A stretch of DNA of 64,000 nucleotides from VRUE01 sp963780815 (GCA_963780815.1 CAWADG010000011.1:62001-126000), one strand, 5' to 3'; shown: positions 32,699 through 42,249, counted from the first letter of the stretch. A program made the numbers and translations. Notes: generated by a model not told the origin, from the sequence alone.

Positions 32699-33378
32699 CT
32701 ACCCGGGCGGAACGAGAGCCCGCTGAGCACCGCGGTTGGTTGATTGGCCAGCACTTTGCCCGATACGTCGACGCCGTTGATCACAATGTTCGACCCGAAA
32801 ATCAGGATCAGCGTTTCATTCGGTTCGAAGACCTGGGTGATCCCGCTCGCCGGGCGGTAGCCAGGCGGGAGCGTGAAGATGAACTCGTCTTTGCCCGCTT
32901 TGGCGAACCCTTCGAGGTGGACGATCCCGTCGTGGTCCTTGTAGAAGCCGACCGCCTGGGAAAGCGCGCCTTCGGCGGCGGCCAGGCCGACGTTGCCCGC
33001 TTCTTCTTCGAACTGCGGCTCGCCCGCGGCGCCGACCAGGTGCAGCGGTTCGAGCGGGGCGAGGCTGTTCGCGGTGTCGGCGACGCTGGCGCTCGGCACT
33101 TTGCCGAGCGACCTGACGCGGATGTCCCTGCCGAGGATCGAGCGGTTCTTGACCTTGATCCCGGTGACCGCGTTCTTGTGGATCTTCGCCCTCGTGACGG
33201 CGTTCTTGCGGAGCTTCGCCTTCGTCACCGCGTTCTTCTTCAGCTGCTTGGCTCCGACGCTGCCCTTCGGCAGGTGAACCGCCGCGTACGCGGTGCCGGC
33301 CAGCGCCACGACCAGCGCGATCAGCGCCACGATCATCGACGGCGAGGGGCGGCGAATGCGAAATCCCTGGATGCCCAA
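32695..33378 (-). CDS. Secreted or anchored repeat protein, paralogue of 13534-14040
   Basis: A TTG start at 33376-33378 is chosen because AGGAGG lies 6 nt upstream; no ATG fits, and this gives 227 residues. An N-terminal helix (SMIVALIALVVALAGTAYAA) leads into three 10-residue repeats of the type KNAVTKAKLR. A loop and a beta-rich C-terminal domain follow (FTLPPGYRPASGITQVF, LILIFGSNIVINGVDV). The architecture matches the protein at 13534-14040. Most Glu codons are GAA, unlike the cytoplasmic neighbours. Function unknown; probably surface exposed. Confidence 0.75.
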   Translation of the reverse strand: MGIQGFRIRRPSPSMIVALIALVVALAGTAYAAVHLPKGSVGAKQLKKNAVTKAKLRKNAVTRAKIHKNAVTGIKVKNRSILGRDIRVRSLGKVPSASVADTANSLAPLEPLHLVGAAGEPQFEEEAGNVGLAAAEGALSQAVGFYKDHDGIVHLEGFAKAGKDEFIFTLPPGYRPASGITQVFEPNETLILIFGSNIVINGVDVSGKVLANQPTAVLSGLSFRPGS

Positions 33379-33481
33379 ATCTCCTCCTTCGGAATGAACA
33401 CGGGAAGGTATCCATTCGGATCGGTCGCGCGAGCCCGGTTGTCGGCCTGTACCCGTAAAGTCCCGTGGCCGCAAACCTGCA

Positions 33482-33949
33482 ATGAGCCGCCGGGACAAGA
33501 TCAAGCTGAGTGATGAGGACGTGCGCGAGCTCCTCGACGAGGAGCGGGTCGCGGTCGTCTCGAGCCTCGGACCGCGTGGCTGGCCGCACTCGATGCCGAT
33601 GTGGTTCCTGGCGCGGGAGGGCGAGGTCTGGGTCTGGACCTACGCCAAGTCGCAGAAGGTGCGCAACCTCGACCGCGATCCGCGGGCGACGGTGCTGGTC
33701 GAGACCGGGCGCGAGTACGGCGAGCTACGCGGCTTGATGATCGAGGCCGAGGCCGCCGTCCACCGCGACTTCGAAACGGTGATCGGGTTCGCTGAGGAGC
33801 TGACCGTCCGCTACGCGGAGGGAATCTCCTCGGTCGAGGGCGACGCCAGGGCGGCGCTCGAAGCCCAGGCCCCAAAACGCGTCGCGATCCAGTTCCGGCC
33901 GGTGCGGACCGCGACCTGGGACCACCGCAAGCTGGGCGGCACCTACTGA
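33482..33949 (+). CDS. PPOX-class flavin/F420-binding oxidoreductase
   Basis: The 155-residue protein has the split-barrel pattern of pyridoxamine-phosphate-oxidase-like proteins: LLDEERVAVVSSLGPRGWPHSMPMWF, VWVWTYAKSQKVRNLDRDPRATVL. Actinobacterial members often use F420. It is followed after 4 nt by the secreted glycoside hydrolase gene, but I see no functional link. Confidence 0.82.
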   Translation: MSRRDKIKLSDEDVRELLDEERVAVVSSLGPRGWPHSMPMWFLAREGEVWVWTYAKSQKVRNLDRDPRATVLVETGREYGELRGLMIEAEAAVHRDFETVIGFAEELTVRYAEGISSVEGDARAALEAQAPKRVAIQFRPVRTATWDHRKLGGTY

Positions 33950-33953
33950 GCCG

Positions 33954-35063
33954 ATGAGACCTCTGAAGACAATCGCCCTCGCCCTCGCGATCGCAGCCGT
34001 CGCGCTGGTCGCCGCCGGTGTCGCACGTCCGTCAAGCGCCGAAGCCGTTCCGCGGGAATTCTTCGGGATCGCGCCGCAGAGCGCCCCGACGTTGGAAGAC
34101 GTCGAACACATGCGTGCAGGCAGGATCGGGAGCATGCGCTGGCCGCTGGTCTGGGAAACGGTCCAGCCGACGGAGAAGAGCGAATACGACTGGAGCGACT
34201 TCGACGATGTCGTCGCGATGGCCGCGAAGGGTCAGATACGGGTGCTGCCGTTCCTCTACGGGACCCCGTCCTGGCTCTCGCACCGCTACACGGTCCTGCC
34301 CATCGACAGCGGCCGCAAACGCCGCGATTGGGTCGAGTTCGTCGAAGCGGCAGTCGCGCGCTACGGTCCGCACGGGGTCTTCTGGGCCGAACACGAACCC
34401 GGCAGCGAAGAACCGCTGCCGCGGATCCCGGTGCGCGACTGGCAGGTCTGGAACGAGGCCAACTTCTTCTACTTCGCCACCCCCGCCTCGCCCCAGCGCT
34501 ACGCCAAACTGTTGGAGCTGACCAGCCCGGCGATCAAACGAGTCGAGCCGAGCGCGCGGGTGATCCTCTCGGGCCTGTTCGGCGACCCGACGGCGAAGCC
34601 GCCGAACGGGCTGCCCGCGGTCCAGTTCCTCGAACAGCTCTACCGGGTGCCCGGGATCAAGTCGGAGTTCGACGGCGTCGCCCTGCACCCGTATGCCGAC
34701 GAAGCGATCCGACTCGAGGAACTGGTTGAAGAAGTCCGCGGCGTGATCCTCGAAAACCACGACCCCGGCGCCCGCCTCTACATCACCGAGATGGGGTGGG
34801 GGTCCCAGAACGACCCCAACATCGTCAGCTTCGAGCGCGGGGTCCGTGGCCAGGTGCTGGAGCTACGGCAGGCCTACGAATACCTGATCGCAAACCGGCA
34901 GCGACTGAACCTCAAGGGCACATACTGGTTCTCGTGGAAGGACCTGCCCGACGTCTGCAACTTCTGCGACTCGGTCGGCTTCTTCCACGATGGGAAGCGG
35001 CTGCGGGCAAAGCCCGCCTGGCACGCTTTCGTCGAACTCACCGGCGGCCGGGTCACGCCCTGA
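33954..35063 (+). CDS. Secreted clan-A glycoside hydrolase
   Basis: A signal peptide (about residues 1-31, ALAIAAVALVAAGVARPSSA) precedes a TIM-barrel domain of 369 residues in all. The acid/base Glu is E168 in WQVWNEANFF and the nucleophile is E279 in YITEMGWGSQ, the two-Glu pattern of clan GH-A (GH39/PslG-like). It likely trims or recycles a surface glycan such as the one made by the locus to the right. Glu codons favour GAA about two to one, in contrast to cytoplasmic genes. Confidence 0.82.
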   Translation: MRPLKTIALALAIAAVALVAAGVARPSSAEAVPREFFGIAPQSAPTLEDVEHMRAGRIGSMRWPLVWETVQPTEKSEYDWSDFDDVVAMAAKGQIRVLPFLYGTPSWLSHRYTVLPIDSGRKRRDWVEFVEAAVARYGPHGVFWAEHEPGSEEPLPRIPVRDWQVWNEANFFYFATPASPQRYAKLLELTSPAIKRVEPSARVILSGLFGDPTAKPPNGLPAVQFLEQLYRVPGIKSEFDGVALHPYADEAIRLEELVEEVRGVILENHDPGARLYITEMGWGSQNDPNIVSFERGVRGQVLELRQAYEYLIANRQRLNLKGTYWFSWKDLPDVCNFCDSVGFFHDGKRLRAKPAWHAFVELTGGRVTP

Positions 35064-35625
35064 GCTCGAACCTCCGGATCGGCGCCGGCGCCGTGCTCGC
35101 GAGCGCGACGGCGGCCGCCCAGCCCTGCCCGGCGTCGAGGTCCGTCAGCTCGACCGGCCCGTCTGGGGGCGGTCCCCAGAGCCCGGAGCCCGAGCACTTC
35201 GCCAGCGCCTCCCGCCGAACCCAGTCGCGGTAGTAGGCGTCGGGGCGGCCGGGCTTGACCCGCTCGACATCGATCCCGATCTCGCGTCCCTTGGTGATCG
35301 CGACCAGGGCCAGCTCCGATGAGTGGGCGAGGTTGAAGCTGACTTCCGCCTCGCCGGCGAGCCTCGGCTTCCCCCCGTCGCCTTCCTCGATTCGGAGCTC
35401 GGCGGGCTGCTCCCCGGTGTAGCGGGAGAGGACCAGCCTCAGTGCCCAGCGGGCTGCGACCCAGCGCCGTCGCCGCTCCTCGATCTGGATCGCCTCCGCG
35501 CGACGGCGCTCCTCGGCGGGCAGCCCAGCCTCATCTGGCAGGGCTTCGCCGTCGAGCCAGACGCGCCATACGTGCACCTCATCCGCGGGGTCGGGCGCGC
35601 GCGAGGGGGCCGGGGGCCAGATCAC
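35053..35625 (-). CDS. 4'-phosphopantetheinyl transferase, Sfp type
   Basis: I prefer the GTG at 35623-35625 (190 residues), since the ATG further upstream lies inside the divergent gene. Motifs are RWVAARWALRLVLSRY, FNLAHSSELALVAIT, GIDVE (Mg-binding Asp and Glu) and DWVRREALAKCSG. Such enzymes load phosphopantetheine onto carrier proteins of polyketide, peptide or fatty-acid synthesis. No carrier-protein gene is in the window. Its 3' end overlaps the convergent hydrolase gene by 11 bp. Confidence 0.88.
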   Translation of the reverse strand: MIWPPAPSRAPDPADEVHVWRVWLDGEALPDEAGLPAEERRRAEAIQIEERRRRWVAARWALRLVLSRYTGEQPAELRIEEGDGGKPRLAGEAEVSFNLAHSSELALVAITKGREIGIDVERVKPGRPDAYYRDWVRREALAKCSGSGLWGPPPDGPVELTDLDAGQGWAAAVALASTAPAPIRRFELRA

Positions 35626-35662
35626 CCGCCGAATGATCGCCCAACCCGAATAGCATCGGCCG

Positions 35663-36376
35663 ATGGGTCCGGCTTGGCTCGTGCTGCCCACCTACGACGA
35701 GGCGGCCAACATCGAGGGGATCGTCGAGGCTGTTCTCGCCAAGTTGCCGGCGTCGGGCCGGGTGCTGGTCGTCGACGACAACTCCCCCGACGGGACCGGT
35801 GAGATCGCCGGGCGGATCGCCGACCGCAGCGAGCGGGTCGAGGTGCTGCGGAGGCCGCGCAAGGAAGGGCTCGGCCCCGCCTACGTTGCCGGCTTCAAGC
35901 GCGCGCTCGAGGGCGGTGCGGGGCTGGTGCTCGAGATGGACGCCGACTTCTCCCACGACCCGGCCTACCTGCCGCGGTTGATCGAGGCCGCCGGGCGAGC
36001 CGATCTGGTGATCGGGTCCAGATACGTGCCCGGCGGAGCCACCTCCGATTGGGGTCTCGCCCGCCGGGCGATCAGCCGTGGCGGCAGCGCCTATGCCCGA
36101 CTCGCCCTCGGGGTTCCGGTGCGCGACCTGACCGGAGGCTTCAAGTGCTTCCGGCGTGAGGTGCTGGAGGCGATCGATCTCGACTCGGTCGCATCTCGTG
36201 GCTACGCGTTCCAGGTCGAGCTGACCTACCGGGCGATCCAACACGGCTTCACCGTCGTCGAGGTCCCGATCGTCTTTCGCGATCGCGCCGCCGGCGAGTC
36301 GAAGATGGGTTGCAGGATCGTCGCCGAGGCCGCGGTCCGCGTCCCGATGATGCGACTGCGGCGCAACGGCGCCTAG
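35663..36376 (+). CDS. Polyprenol-phosphate mannosyltransferase-like GT2
   Basis: The 237-residue soluble protein has the GT2 Dpm1/Ppm1 pattern: WLVLPTYDEAANIEGIV, VLVVDDNSPDGTG, LVLEMDADFSHDP and GSRYVPGGATSDWGL. It lacks a C-terminal membrane domain, as Ppm1-type catalytic domains do. It transfers mannose (or glucose) from a nucleotide sugar to polyprenol phosphate, feeding membrane glycosyltransferases such as the next two genes. It is convergent with them (4-bp stop overlap). Confidence 0.88.
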   Translation: MGPAWLVLPTYDEAANIEGIVEAVLAKLPASGRVLVVDDNSPDGTGEIAGRIADRSERVEVLRRPRKEGLGPAYVAGFKRALEGGAGLVLEMDADFSHDPAYLPRLIEAAGRADLVIGSRYVPGGATSDWGLARRAISRGGSAYARLALGVPVRDLTGGFKCFRREVLEAIDLDSVASRGYAFQVELTYRAIQHGFTVVEVPIVFRDRAAGESKMGCRIVAEAAVRVPMMRLRRNGA

Positions 36377-38070
36377 GGAATTGCGGTCCAGACGCGCATG
36401 CTGCGGTTGTCGGGCAGCCGCACAGCGTGCACCCTCCGCATCCCCAGGCTCCGGGCGGCTTCTTCGACCGGCGGTTGGCGAACGACCGGTTCGAAGTCTC
36501 GAGCCGAGGTGCTCGTGGTCACGACGACTTTCGGTTGCCCGAACGCCGGTTCGGCGAGGCGGGCGGCGAAATCCTTGGCGGTGGGCCCGTCGGTCGCCAA
36601 CAGCTGCGCCATCGGGATCGCGGTGTCGTACTGCCGCAGGCCGGCCAGCATCACCGAGTTGGTGTTGACGACGCGATTCCGCGATCCGAACGCGACCACC
36701 GGTGTGCCGAGTCTGACGACGAAGGTTTCGGCCAGTTCGCCGTCGGCCGTCAGGTAGCCGCGTTCGCTCTCGTCGAAGCGGGTTTCCGGCCCGTCAACCT
36801 GAAGACGGACATGTTCGACGGCCACCGGGACCCCGTCGACGACCGGGATCGAGCCGAAGCCGGGCACGTCCACGACCCGAACGCGAGATAGCGATTCCGA
36901 GAACGTGAACGCGGCGGCGAGGTTGATGACGGTCATCACGGCCACCACCACGACCACGGGCGCGACCGCCCGCGGGTTCCTGGGCAGGGCCAGCAACGCC
37001 AGCGGAACGAGAAGAACGGTCATCGGCAGCGTGAACCCGAGGCCGACGTTGCGCGAAGAAGAGAGCGCGACGTAGCCGGCCAGGACGACGATCGCGACCA
37101 CCGCGGCGTCGCTCGCGAGCAGATCCCGGAGCGCCGATCGGCGGTCCGCCGCGTCGGCGACGCGGCGGATGGCGGCGATCAGGAGCACGACCAGGCCGGC
37201 GGCGACGAGCGCTGCGAGCACCAGATACAGGTCCTTGGCGGCGAGCCTGGCGAAGACGTCGGTCCAGCGATCCCAGGAGATGATCGAGTGAGAGGCGCCG
37301 AACTCGGCGCTTCGTTCCCCGTAGCCGAAGTCGGTCAGGTATTCGACGATGAGGTCGAGGTTGGGGAAGTACCAGGGGCCGGCCACCGCCACCGCGGCAA
37401 GTCCCAGTAGGCCGAGGTTGAGCAGCCCCCGGCGCCGTTTCGCGCCCGGCCGGCAGGCGAAGGCCAGCACCGCAGCGACGAGAATGACCGGCGCGAAGGC
37501 GACGGTCATCGTCCGGGCCAGGAGCATCGCGCCGATCGCGGCCCCCGCGGCGATCGCCCAGCCGCTTCGCTGCAGTCGTTCAGCCCGCAGCACGGCATAG
37601 ACGGCGCAGGCGAGCAGGGCTGCTGCCGGCAGCGAGAAGACATACATACGGGAGAAATTGGACACTCCCGGCATCGAGGCGACCACGATTGCCGCCAGGG
37701 CGCCGTACCGGGGTCCGGCCAGCCGCTCGCCGATCCCGTACACGGCGATCGCGAGCAGGACGAGGAAGAAGGCGAGCACCACGAATCCCGGCATCGTCCC
37801 CTGGTCGATCACGAGCAGGACCGAGGTCATGGCGGGGGCCAGTGGCGCGTTCGGTGCCTGGTCCAGCACTTCCTCCGCCCAACCGCCCACTCCTTCGGAC
37901 TGGAAGGCGATCCGGTCCTTTTCGGCTATCGAGAGGTAGCCGGCCTCGTCGATGTCGAGCGGGTAGCCGACGCGGCGCGCGTCTGCCCACCACAGGGTCG
38001 CGAGCGCGAGGATCGCTGCAAGTCCGAGGACCAGCAGGGCCCAGCGGTGCGAACGTGCCCACTCGGTCAT
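36373..38070 (-). CDS. Multi-pass glycosyltransferase-like membrane protein (GT39/ArnT-like)
   Basis: I start at the ATG at 38068-38070, overlapping the upstream stop (ATGA), for 565 residues. The first extracytoplasmic loop carries LDIDEAGYLS, the acidic catalytic-type motif of PMT/ArnT-like GT-C enzymes. About ten helices follow, then a soluble C-terminal domain of roughly 150 residues (FVVRLGTPVVAFGSRNRVVN). Such enzymes use polyprenol-phosphate sugars. It is the last gene of a leftward operon of at least five. Glu codons in the C-terminal domain are mostly GAA. Confidence 0.78.
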   Translation of the reverse strand: MTEWARSHRWALLVLGLAAILALATLWWADARRVGYPLDIDEAGYLSIAEKDRIAFQSEGVGGWAEEVLDQAPNAPLAPAMTSVLLVIDQGTMPGFVVLAFFLVLLAIAVYGIGERLAGPRYGALAAIVVASMPGVSNFSRMYVFSLPAAALLACAVYAVLRAERLQRSGWAIAAGAAIGAMLLARTMTVAFAPVILVAAVLAFACRPGAKRRRGLLNLGLLGLAAVAVAGPWYFPNLDLIVEYLTDFGYGERSAEFGASHSIISWDRWTDVFARLAAKDLYLVLAALVAAGLVVLLIAAIRRVADAADRRSALRDLLASDAAVVAIVVLAGYVALSSSRNVGLGFTLPMTVLLVPLALLALPRNPRAVAPVVVVVAVMTVINLAAAFTFSESLSRVRVVDVPGFGSIPVVDGVPVAVEHVRLQVDGPETRFDESERGYLTADGELAETFVVRLGTPVVAFGSRNRVVNTNSVMLAGLRQYDTAIPMAQLLATDGPTAKDFAARLAEPAFGQPKVVVTTSTSARDFEPVVRQPPVEEAARSLGMRRVHAVRLPDNRSMRVWTAIP

Positions 38071-39791
38071 CGGGCCGGGTGCAGGCTCAGAACCCTGACC
38101 GGCGTGCCGATGCCCCCGAGGTACTGGGGGGTCGCCGGGAAGGAGCGGCTCGGGCCGCGGAAGATCCGGAACAGGGCCGGCGTCATGAACCTGGCGGCAA
38201 ATTCTTCGTTGACGATTTGAAGCCTTTCGTTTTCCCCCGGCGCCAGACCGGGCGGCCGCTTGTAGAGCGCGAAATCGCACCCGCCCAGCGTCGCCGCCAG
38301 CCCGGCTCTTCCTTCGGGGCCGACGAGGACGTCGAACATCGAGTAGGGGTCCCCTCGCGAGCCGGCGAGGAAGTTATAGGTGTTGCTGTTGACGATCGGC
38401 TCCGACTCCAGCAGGCAGACCGTGCGTTCCGGCTGCCGGCCGGGTTCGGCCGCCGCCGTGTCCTCGATAAAGCGCATGACCGGGCTCCCGAGGTCGGATT
38501 CGGGCAGGCTCTCGTAGCCGATCGGCTGGTCGGCGAGCTGGATCACGCCCGAGTATTCCCCGATCCGGACCGTCGGTTCGTTGGGCACGAACGAGGGATC
38601 GATCCGGACAACGTGGGCGACAGTCTGGTAGACGAGGGTGACGCTGACGGCCGCGATCAGGGCAAGCCGTGCAGGCCTTCTCGGGACCGCCGCCACCGCG
38701 CCGGCGGCGATCACGGCCATCGCCGGCATCGCCGGCGCCATCAGCCGGACGTCCTGGTTGTGAGCGGTGACGATGAAAAGGTACGGAACGACCGCCCAGG
38801 CCGCGAGGAAGGCGAGGCGAAAAAGGGCGTCGAACCGCGCCGGGGAGCGAAACAGCCGCCCCAGGGCCGAGAGATCGAAGACGAGCGCGACGAGGAAGGC
38901 GAGCCCGATCGCCCACGAGACGTGTCCGTTCATCATCCCGGTCGTGAACGAGGCGACATTGTGGAAGGTGAGGGGGTGTGCCGGCCCGGCGCCTTCCGAG
39001 AGCGGGCCGGAGGTGGTCGAGCGGACATAGTCGACCGTCTCCTGGAAGTTCGTCACGTACCAGGGGGCGATGACGGCCACGTAGACGAGGACGGCGATGC
39101 CGGCGTTGACGGCGGCCTCGCGGAGGTCGGGTCGGGGCCTGTCCTCTCCCGTCGCTGACAGGTGGGCGTGGGCGATCTGCGCGATGACGACCGCCACCGG
39201 CCCCAGCATGAAGGCCGGGAACGTGACCTTGGTCAGGGTGCCGAGCCCCATCGCAACCCCGAGGCCGACGCAGAGCCCCCGTCTGCTGAAGCCCTCGCTC
39301 ATCAGGAGCAGGAGGACGGCCACCGTCGCCACCGTCGCCAGGAGGAAGTCCTGGAGGATGTTGTGGTAGAGGCCGACCAGGAGCGGCATCGTCGCGACGA
39401 AGAGAATGGCGAGCAGGCGGGCGGTCCCGTTGCGGAAGACGATCCAGGCGATCTGGCCGGCCGCCAGGTAGAGAATCGGGGCAAGGACGACGTTGACGAG
39501 CATCCCGCTCCGGGCCGCGTCGCCGAAGATGAGGAGGAAGGGGAGGATCGTGGTCGTGAAGAGCGGCCCGCGGGACGGATCGGTGTCCCTGATCGCCCGA
39601 TATAGGTCGACAGGGCCGCCGTGCTGCAGCGCGTCGCGGAAGGCGATCCCGACGTTCATGTAACTCGACTGGTCGTAGGAGGGCGTCGAGCTGTCGAGGA
39701 AGATCCAGATCGCGTTCGCGGCAGCGGCGATCAGTGCGAGCGCGACCGCCGACCGCACGTCCGCGGGGTCGAGCCAGGGACTGCGTCTCAC
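38067..39791 (-). CDS. Multi-pass glycosyltransferase-like membrane protein (GT-C)
   Basis: The 574-residue protein has an N-terminal helix, a first loop with TPSYDQSSYMNVG (GT-C Asp motif), about ten further helices and a C-terminal soluble domain (RTVCLLESEPIVNSNTYNFL). It overlaps its neighbours on both sides by 4 nt. The C-terminal domain again uses GAA for Glu (all four in GENERLQIVNEE). It probably acts with the GT39/ArnT-like neighbour on a polyprenol-linked substrate. Confidence 0.75.
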   Translation of the reverse strand: MRRSPWLDPADVRSAVALALIAAAANAIWIFLDSSTPSYDQSSYMNVGIAFRDALQHGGPVDLYRAIRDTDPSRGPLFTTTILPFLLIFGDAARSGMLVNVVLAPILYLAAGQIAWIVFRNGTARLLAILFVATMPLLVGLYHNILQDFLLATVATVAVLLLLMSEGFSRRGLCVGLGVAMGLGTLTKVTFPAFMLGPVAVVIAQIAHAHLSATGEDRPRPDLREAAVNAGIAVLVYVAVIAPWYVTNFQETVDYVRSTTSGPLSEGAGPAHPLTFHNVASFTTGMMNGHVSWAIGLAFLVALVFDLSALGRLFRSPARFDALFRLAFLAAWAVVPYLFIVTAHNQDVRLMAPAMPAMAVIAAGAVAAVPRRPARLALIAAVSVTLVYQTVAHVVRIDPSFVPNEPTVRIGEYSGVIQLADQPIGYESLPESDLGSPVMRFIEDTAAAEPGRQPERTVCLLESEPIVNSNTYNFLAGSRGDPYSMFDVLVGPEGRAGLAATLGGCDFALYKRPPGLAPGENERLQIVNEEFAARFMTPALFRIFRGPSRSFPATPQYLGGIGTPVRVLSLHPAR

Positions 39792-40561
39792 GGCAGGAAG
39801 ATGGCGGCCTTCAGCTTGGCGGAGGTATGCAGCCTGTAGCGGAGCATCACCGCCAGCGTCTTCAGGCCGTAGACGATGCCCTGGCGGAGGTTCGTCGAGG
39901 AGGCCTCGGGGAAGTACCGCGTTTCGACCGGAATCTCCTTCACCCGCTGCTCGAACACGACCGACTGGGCGATGATCTGGGAGTCGAAGACGAAGTCGTT
40001 GGAGTTGCGCAGGAAGGGGACCGTTTCGAGGAACTTCCTGCTGTAGGCGCGGTAGCCGGTGTGGAGCTCGGAGAAGTGGGTGCCGAGGATGTAGTTCTCG
40101 ACGGTGGTGAGGAAGCGGTTGGCGATGATCTTGTAGCGGGGCATCCCGCCCGCCGTGGGGCCGCCCGGTCGCAGGAAGCGCGACCCGAGCGTCATGTCCG
40201 CTTCGCCGGCGGCAATCGGCTCGACCATCGAGGGGAGCAGCCCGGGGTCGTACTGGCCGTCGGGGTGGAGCATGACGACGATGTCGGCGCCCTGGCGGAG
40301 CGCCTCCATGTAACAGGTCTTCTGGTTGCCGCCGTAGCCGACGTTGTGGGGGTGGGCGATCACGTCGACGCCGAGCTCCCGCGCGACAGGGACCGTGTCG
40401 TCGCGCGAGTGGTCGTCGACCAGGATCACCCTGTCGATCAGGTCCGGCGGGATCGAGGCCTGGGTCTCGGCGAGCGTCGCGGCGGCGTTGTAGGCGGGCA
40501 TCACGACGACGATCGAGGGGTTGCCCTTCTCGGCGTCGGTCGTCTCGGGAGCGCTCGTCAT
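39788..40561 (-). CDS. GT2 glycosyltransferase, polyprenol-phosphate type
   Basis: The 257-residue protein has VVMPAYNAAATLAET, RVILVDDHSRDDT, MLHPDGQYDP and GSRFLRPGGPTAGGMP, the pattern of polyprenol-phosphate hexosyltransferases. There is no membrane helix apart from a mildly hydrophobic tail. It should supply lipid-linked sugar to the two GT-C enzymes encoded downstream (4-nt overlap). Confidence 0.87.
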   Translation of the reverse strand: MTSAPETTDAEKGNPSIVVVMPAYNAAATLAETQASIPPDLIDRVILVDDHSRDDTVPVARELGVDVIAHPHNVGYGGNQKTCYMEALRQGADIVVMLHPDGQYDPGLLPSMVEPIAAGEADMTLGSRFLRPGGPTAGGMPRYKIIANRFLTTVENYILGTHFSELHTGYRAYSRKFLETVPFLRNSNDFVFDSQIIAQSVVFEQRVKEIPVETRYFPEASSTNLRQGIVYGLKTLAVMLRYRLHTSAKLKAAIFLP

Positions 40562-42249
40562 CCTGCCGGGATGCCTTTCTCGATCGGGGAGGGGCCGGCT
40601 TCGCGCGCCTCGCTCAGCAGCCCCGCGATGCGGGCAGCATACGCAGGGAGGTCGTGGCGTTTCCCGACCAACTCGCGGGCCCGATCGGCGATCTCGCCCC
40701 GTTCGGCCGGGCTAGCGTCCAGCGCCCTGCGCAGGCCGTCGGCGAGGGCGTCGACGTCCCTCGGTCCGCAGAGCCAGCCGGTCTCGCCGTCGTCGATCAG
40801 CTCCGGCAGGCCGTAGACGGCGGTGGCAAGGACCGGCAGCTCCCAGGCCATCGCCTCGAGCACGGTGCGCGGCAGCGACTCGACGTCGGATGCGCAGACG
40901 AGGAGGTCGGAGATTCCGTACCAGAGCGGGACATCTGGGGTGACCGGGATCAGATGGATCCGGTCCCGGAGCGGGGACTCCTCGATGTACTCGCGAAGCA
41001 GGCTCGTCTCCTCGTCCTTCCGCCCGCCGACGATTGCCAGATGGGCCCGCTCGTGGCCCGCGGCAACCGTCTCGAACGCCTGCGTGAGCGAGACCTGCGC
41101 CTTGCGCGGCTCGACGGTCCCGATGCAGACGACGAGCTCGGCATGCTCCGGGATACCGGCCGCCGACCTCGCCTCGGCTCGGTCGAAACCGGCCCGCCGG
41201 GCGTCGATCTCGCCGATGTCGAGCCCATACGGGATTGTCAGGAGCTTCCCCTCGGGAGCGAACGGCTCGAACAGGTGGCGGGTGGCATCGGCCTCGAAGA
41301 TCAGAGCGGCGGCGTCGCGAAGCGCGCCTTCGGCGGTGCGCCGGACCAGCGGGTCGAGGTCCTCCCAGATCAGCGCCGGCGAGAAGCTCTCGTGTATCGC
41401 CCACAGCGCCGGGATCCTGAGCCTCTTCGCGACCTCGATCCCGTGGAAGGTCGTGATCGTGGCGGTGTTGACGAACACCGCCTCGAAGCCCCGCCCCTCG
41501 GCCCAGGCGACGAGCTCCTCGACCCGGCCCGCGTGGGCGCTCGCTTCACCGGCCACGCTCATGGTGGTGATGTGGGAGGGGATGCCGAGCTCGTCGAGCT
41601 CGTCGCGCAGCGGCCCGTCCATGGTGCTGAGGACGGTGGCGTCGACGAGGTTGCGCGCCGTCATCTCGCGCAGCAGGTCCTGGAGGTATAGCTGGGCGCC
41701 GCCGAGCGTCAGTTGATGGGTGAAGAAGAGGGTGCGGACCGCGCCCGAGCCCGGCTGCGCGTGCCGCGCCCTCGGCATGTGCTCGGGCATCTCCACCGGC
41801 TCCGGCGGAGGCACGACGCTGACCATCGTCGACAGCTCATGCCGTTCGCCGGCGGGGCCGTGCGCGACGCAGCGGAGCTCGACGTCGCCGTCGGCGCCGG
41901 GCCAGGTCGCGAGGTCGTGTTTCAGTTCGAATCCCGACAGGCCCGCGGTTGAGCCGAGCCGCCTCGCCAGGTCCCCCCGGGTCACCCCGAGCCTGGCGAG
42001 GCCCAGCCATTGCTCGCCGAGGAACACCTCGACCCGCGTGCATGGCCCCGCCGGGAAGGTGGCCCAGCCCCGGATCCACGCGGTCTCGCGGGGCAGGATC
42101 GCGCCGGCCCCCGGCGTGTCGATCCTGCCGTCGGGAATCTGCTCGGTCGGCAGCAGCTGCATCCCGTGCGTCGCATCGGGCCGCCAGATCCGCCTCGTCG
42201 CGCGCAGCCGCCAGCGAAAGCCACTGATCACGCTGTCGAAGAAGCTCAA
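40558..42249 (-). CDS. GT4-family glycosyltransferase with N-terminal beta domain
   Basis: A TTG at 42247-42249 overlaps the upstream stop (TTGA), the spacing used by its neighbours, so I prefer it to the ATG at 42279. The 563-residue product has an N-terminal beta-rich domain (about 35-130, GWATFPAGPCTRVEVFLGEQ) and a GT-B fold. The GT-B part shows HQLTLGGAQLYLQDLL, VVCIGTVEPRKAQ, the ERK-like CASDVESLPRTVLEAMAWEL and a donor site like GLPELIDDGETGWL. It transfers a nucleotide sugar to the growing glycan. Confidence 0.85.
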   Translation of the reverse strand: MSFFDSVISGFRWRLRATRRIWRPDATHGMQLLPTEQIPDGRIDTPGAGAILPRETAWIRGWATFPAGPCTRVEVFLGEQWLGLARLGVTRGDLARRLGSTAGLSGFELKHDLATWPGADGDVELRCVAHGPAGERHELSTMVSVVPPPEPVEMPEHMPRARHAQPGSGAVRTLFFTHQLTLGGAQLYLQDLLREMTARNLVDATVLSTMDGPLRDELDELGIPSHITTMSVAGEASAHAGRVEELVAWAEGRGFEAVFVNTATITTFHGIEVAKRLRIPALWAIHESFSPALIWEDLDPLVRRTAEGALRDAAALIFEADATRHLFEPFAPEGKLLTIPYGLDIGEIDARRAGFDRAEARSAAGIPEHAELVVCIGTVEPRKAQVSLTQAFETVAAGHERAHLAIVGGRKDEETSLLREYIEESPLRDRIHLIPVTPDVPLWYGISDLLVCASDVESLPRTVLEAMAWELPVLATAVYGLPELIDDGETGWLCGPRDVDALADGLRRALDASPAERGEIADRARELVGKRHDLPAYAARIAGLLSEAREAGPSPIEKGIPAG

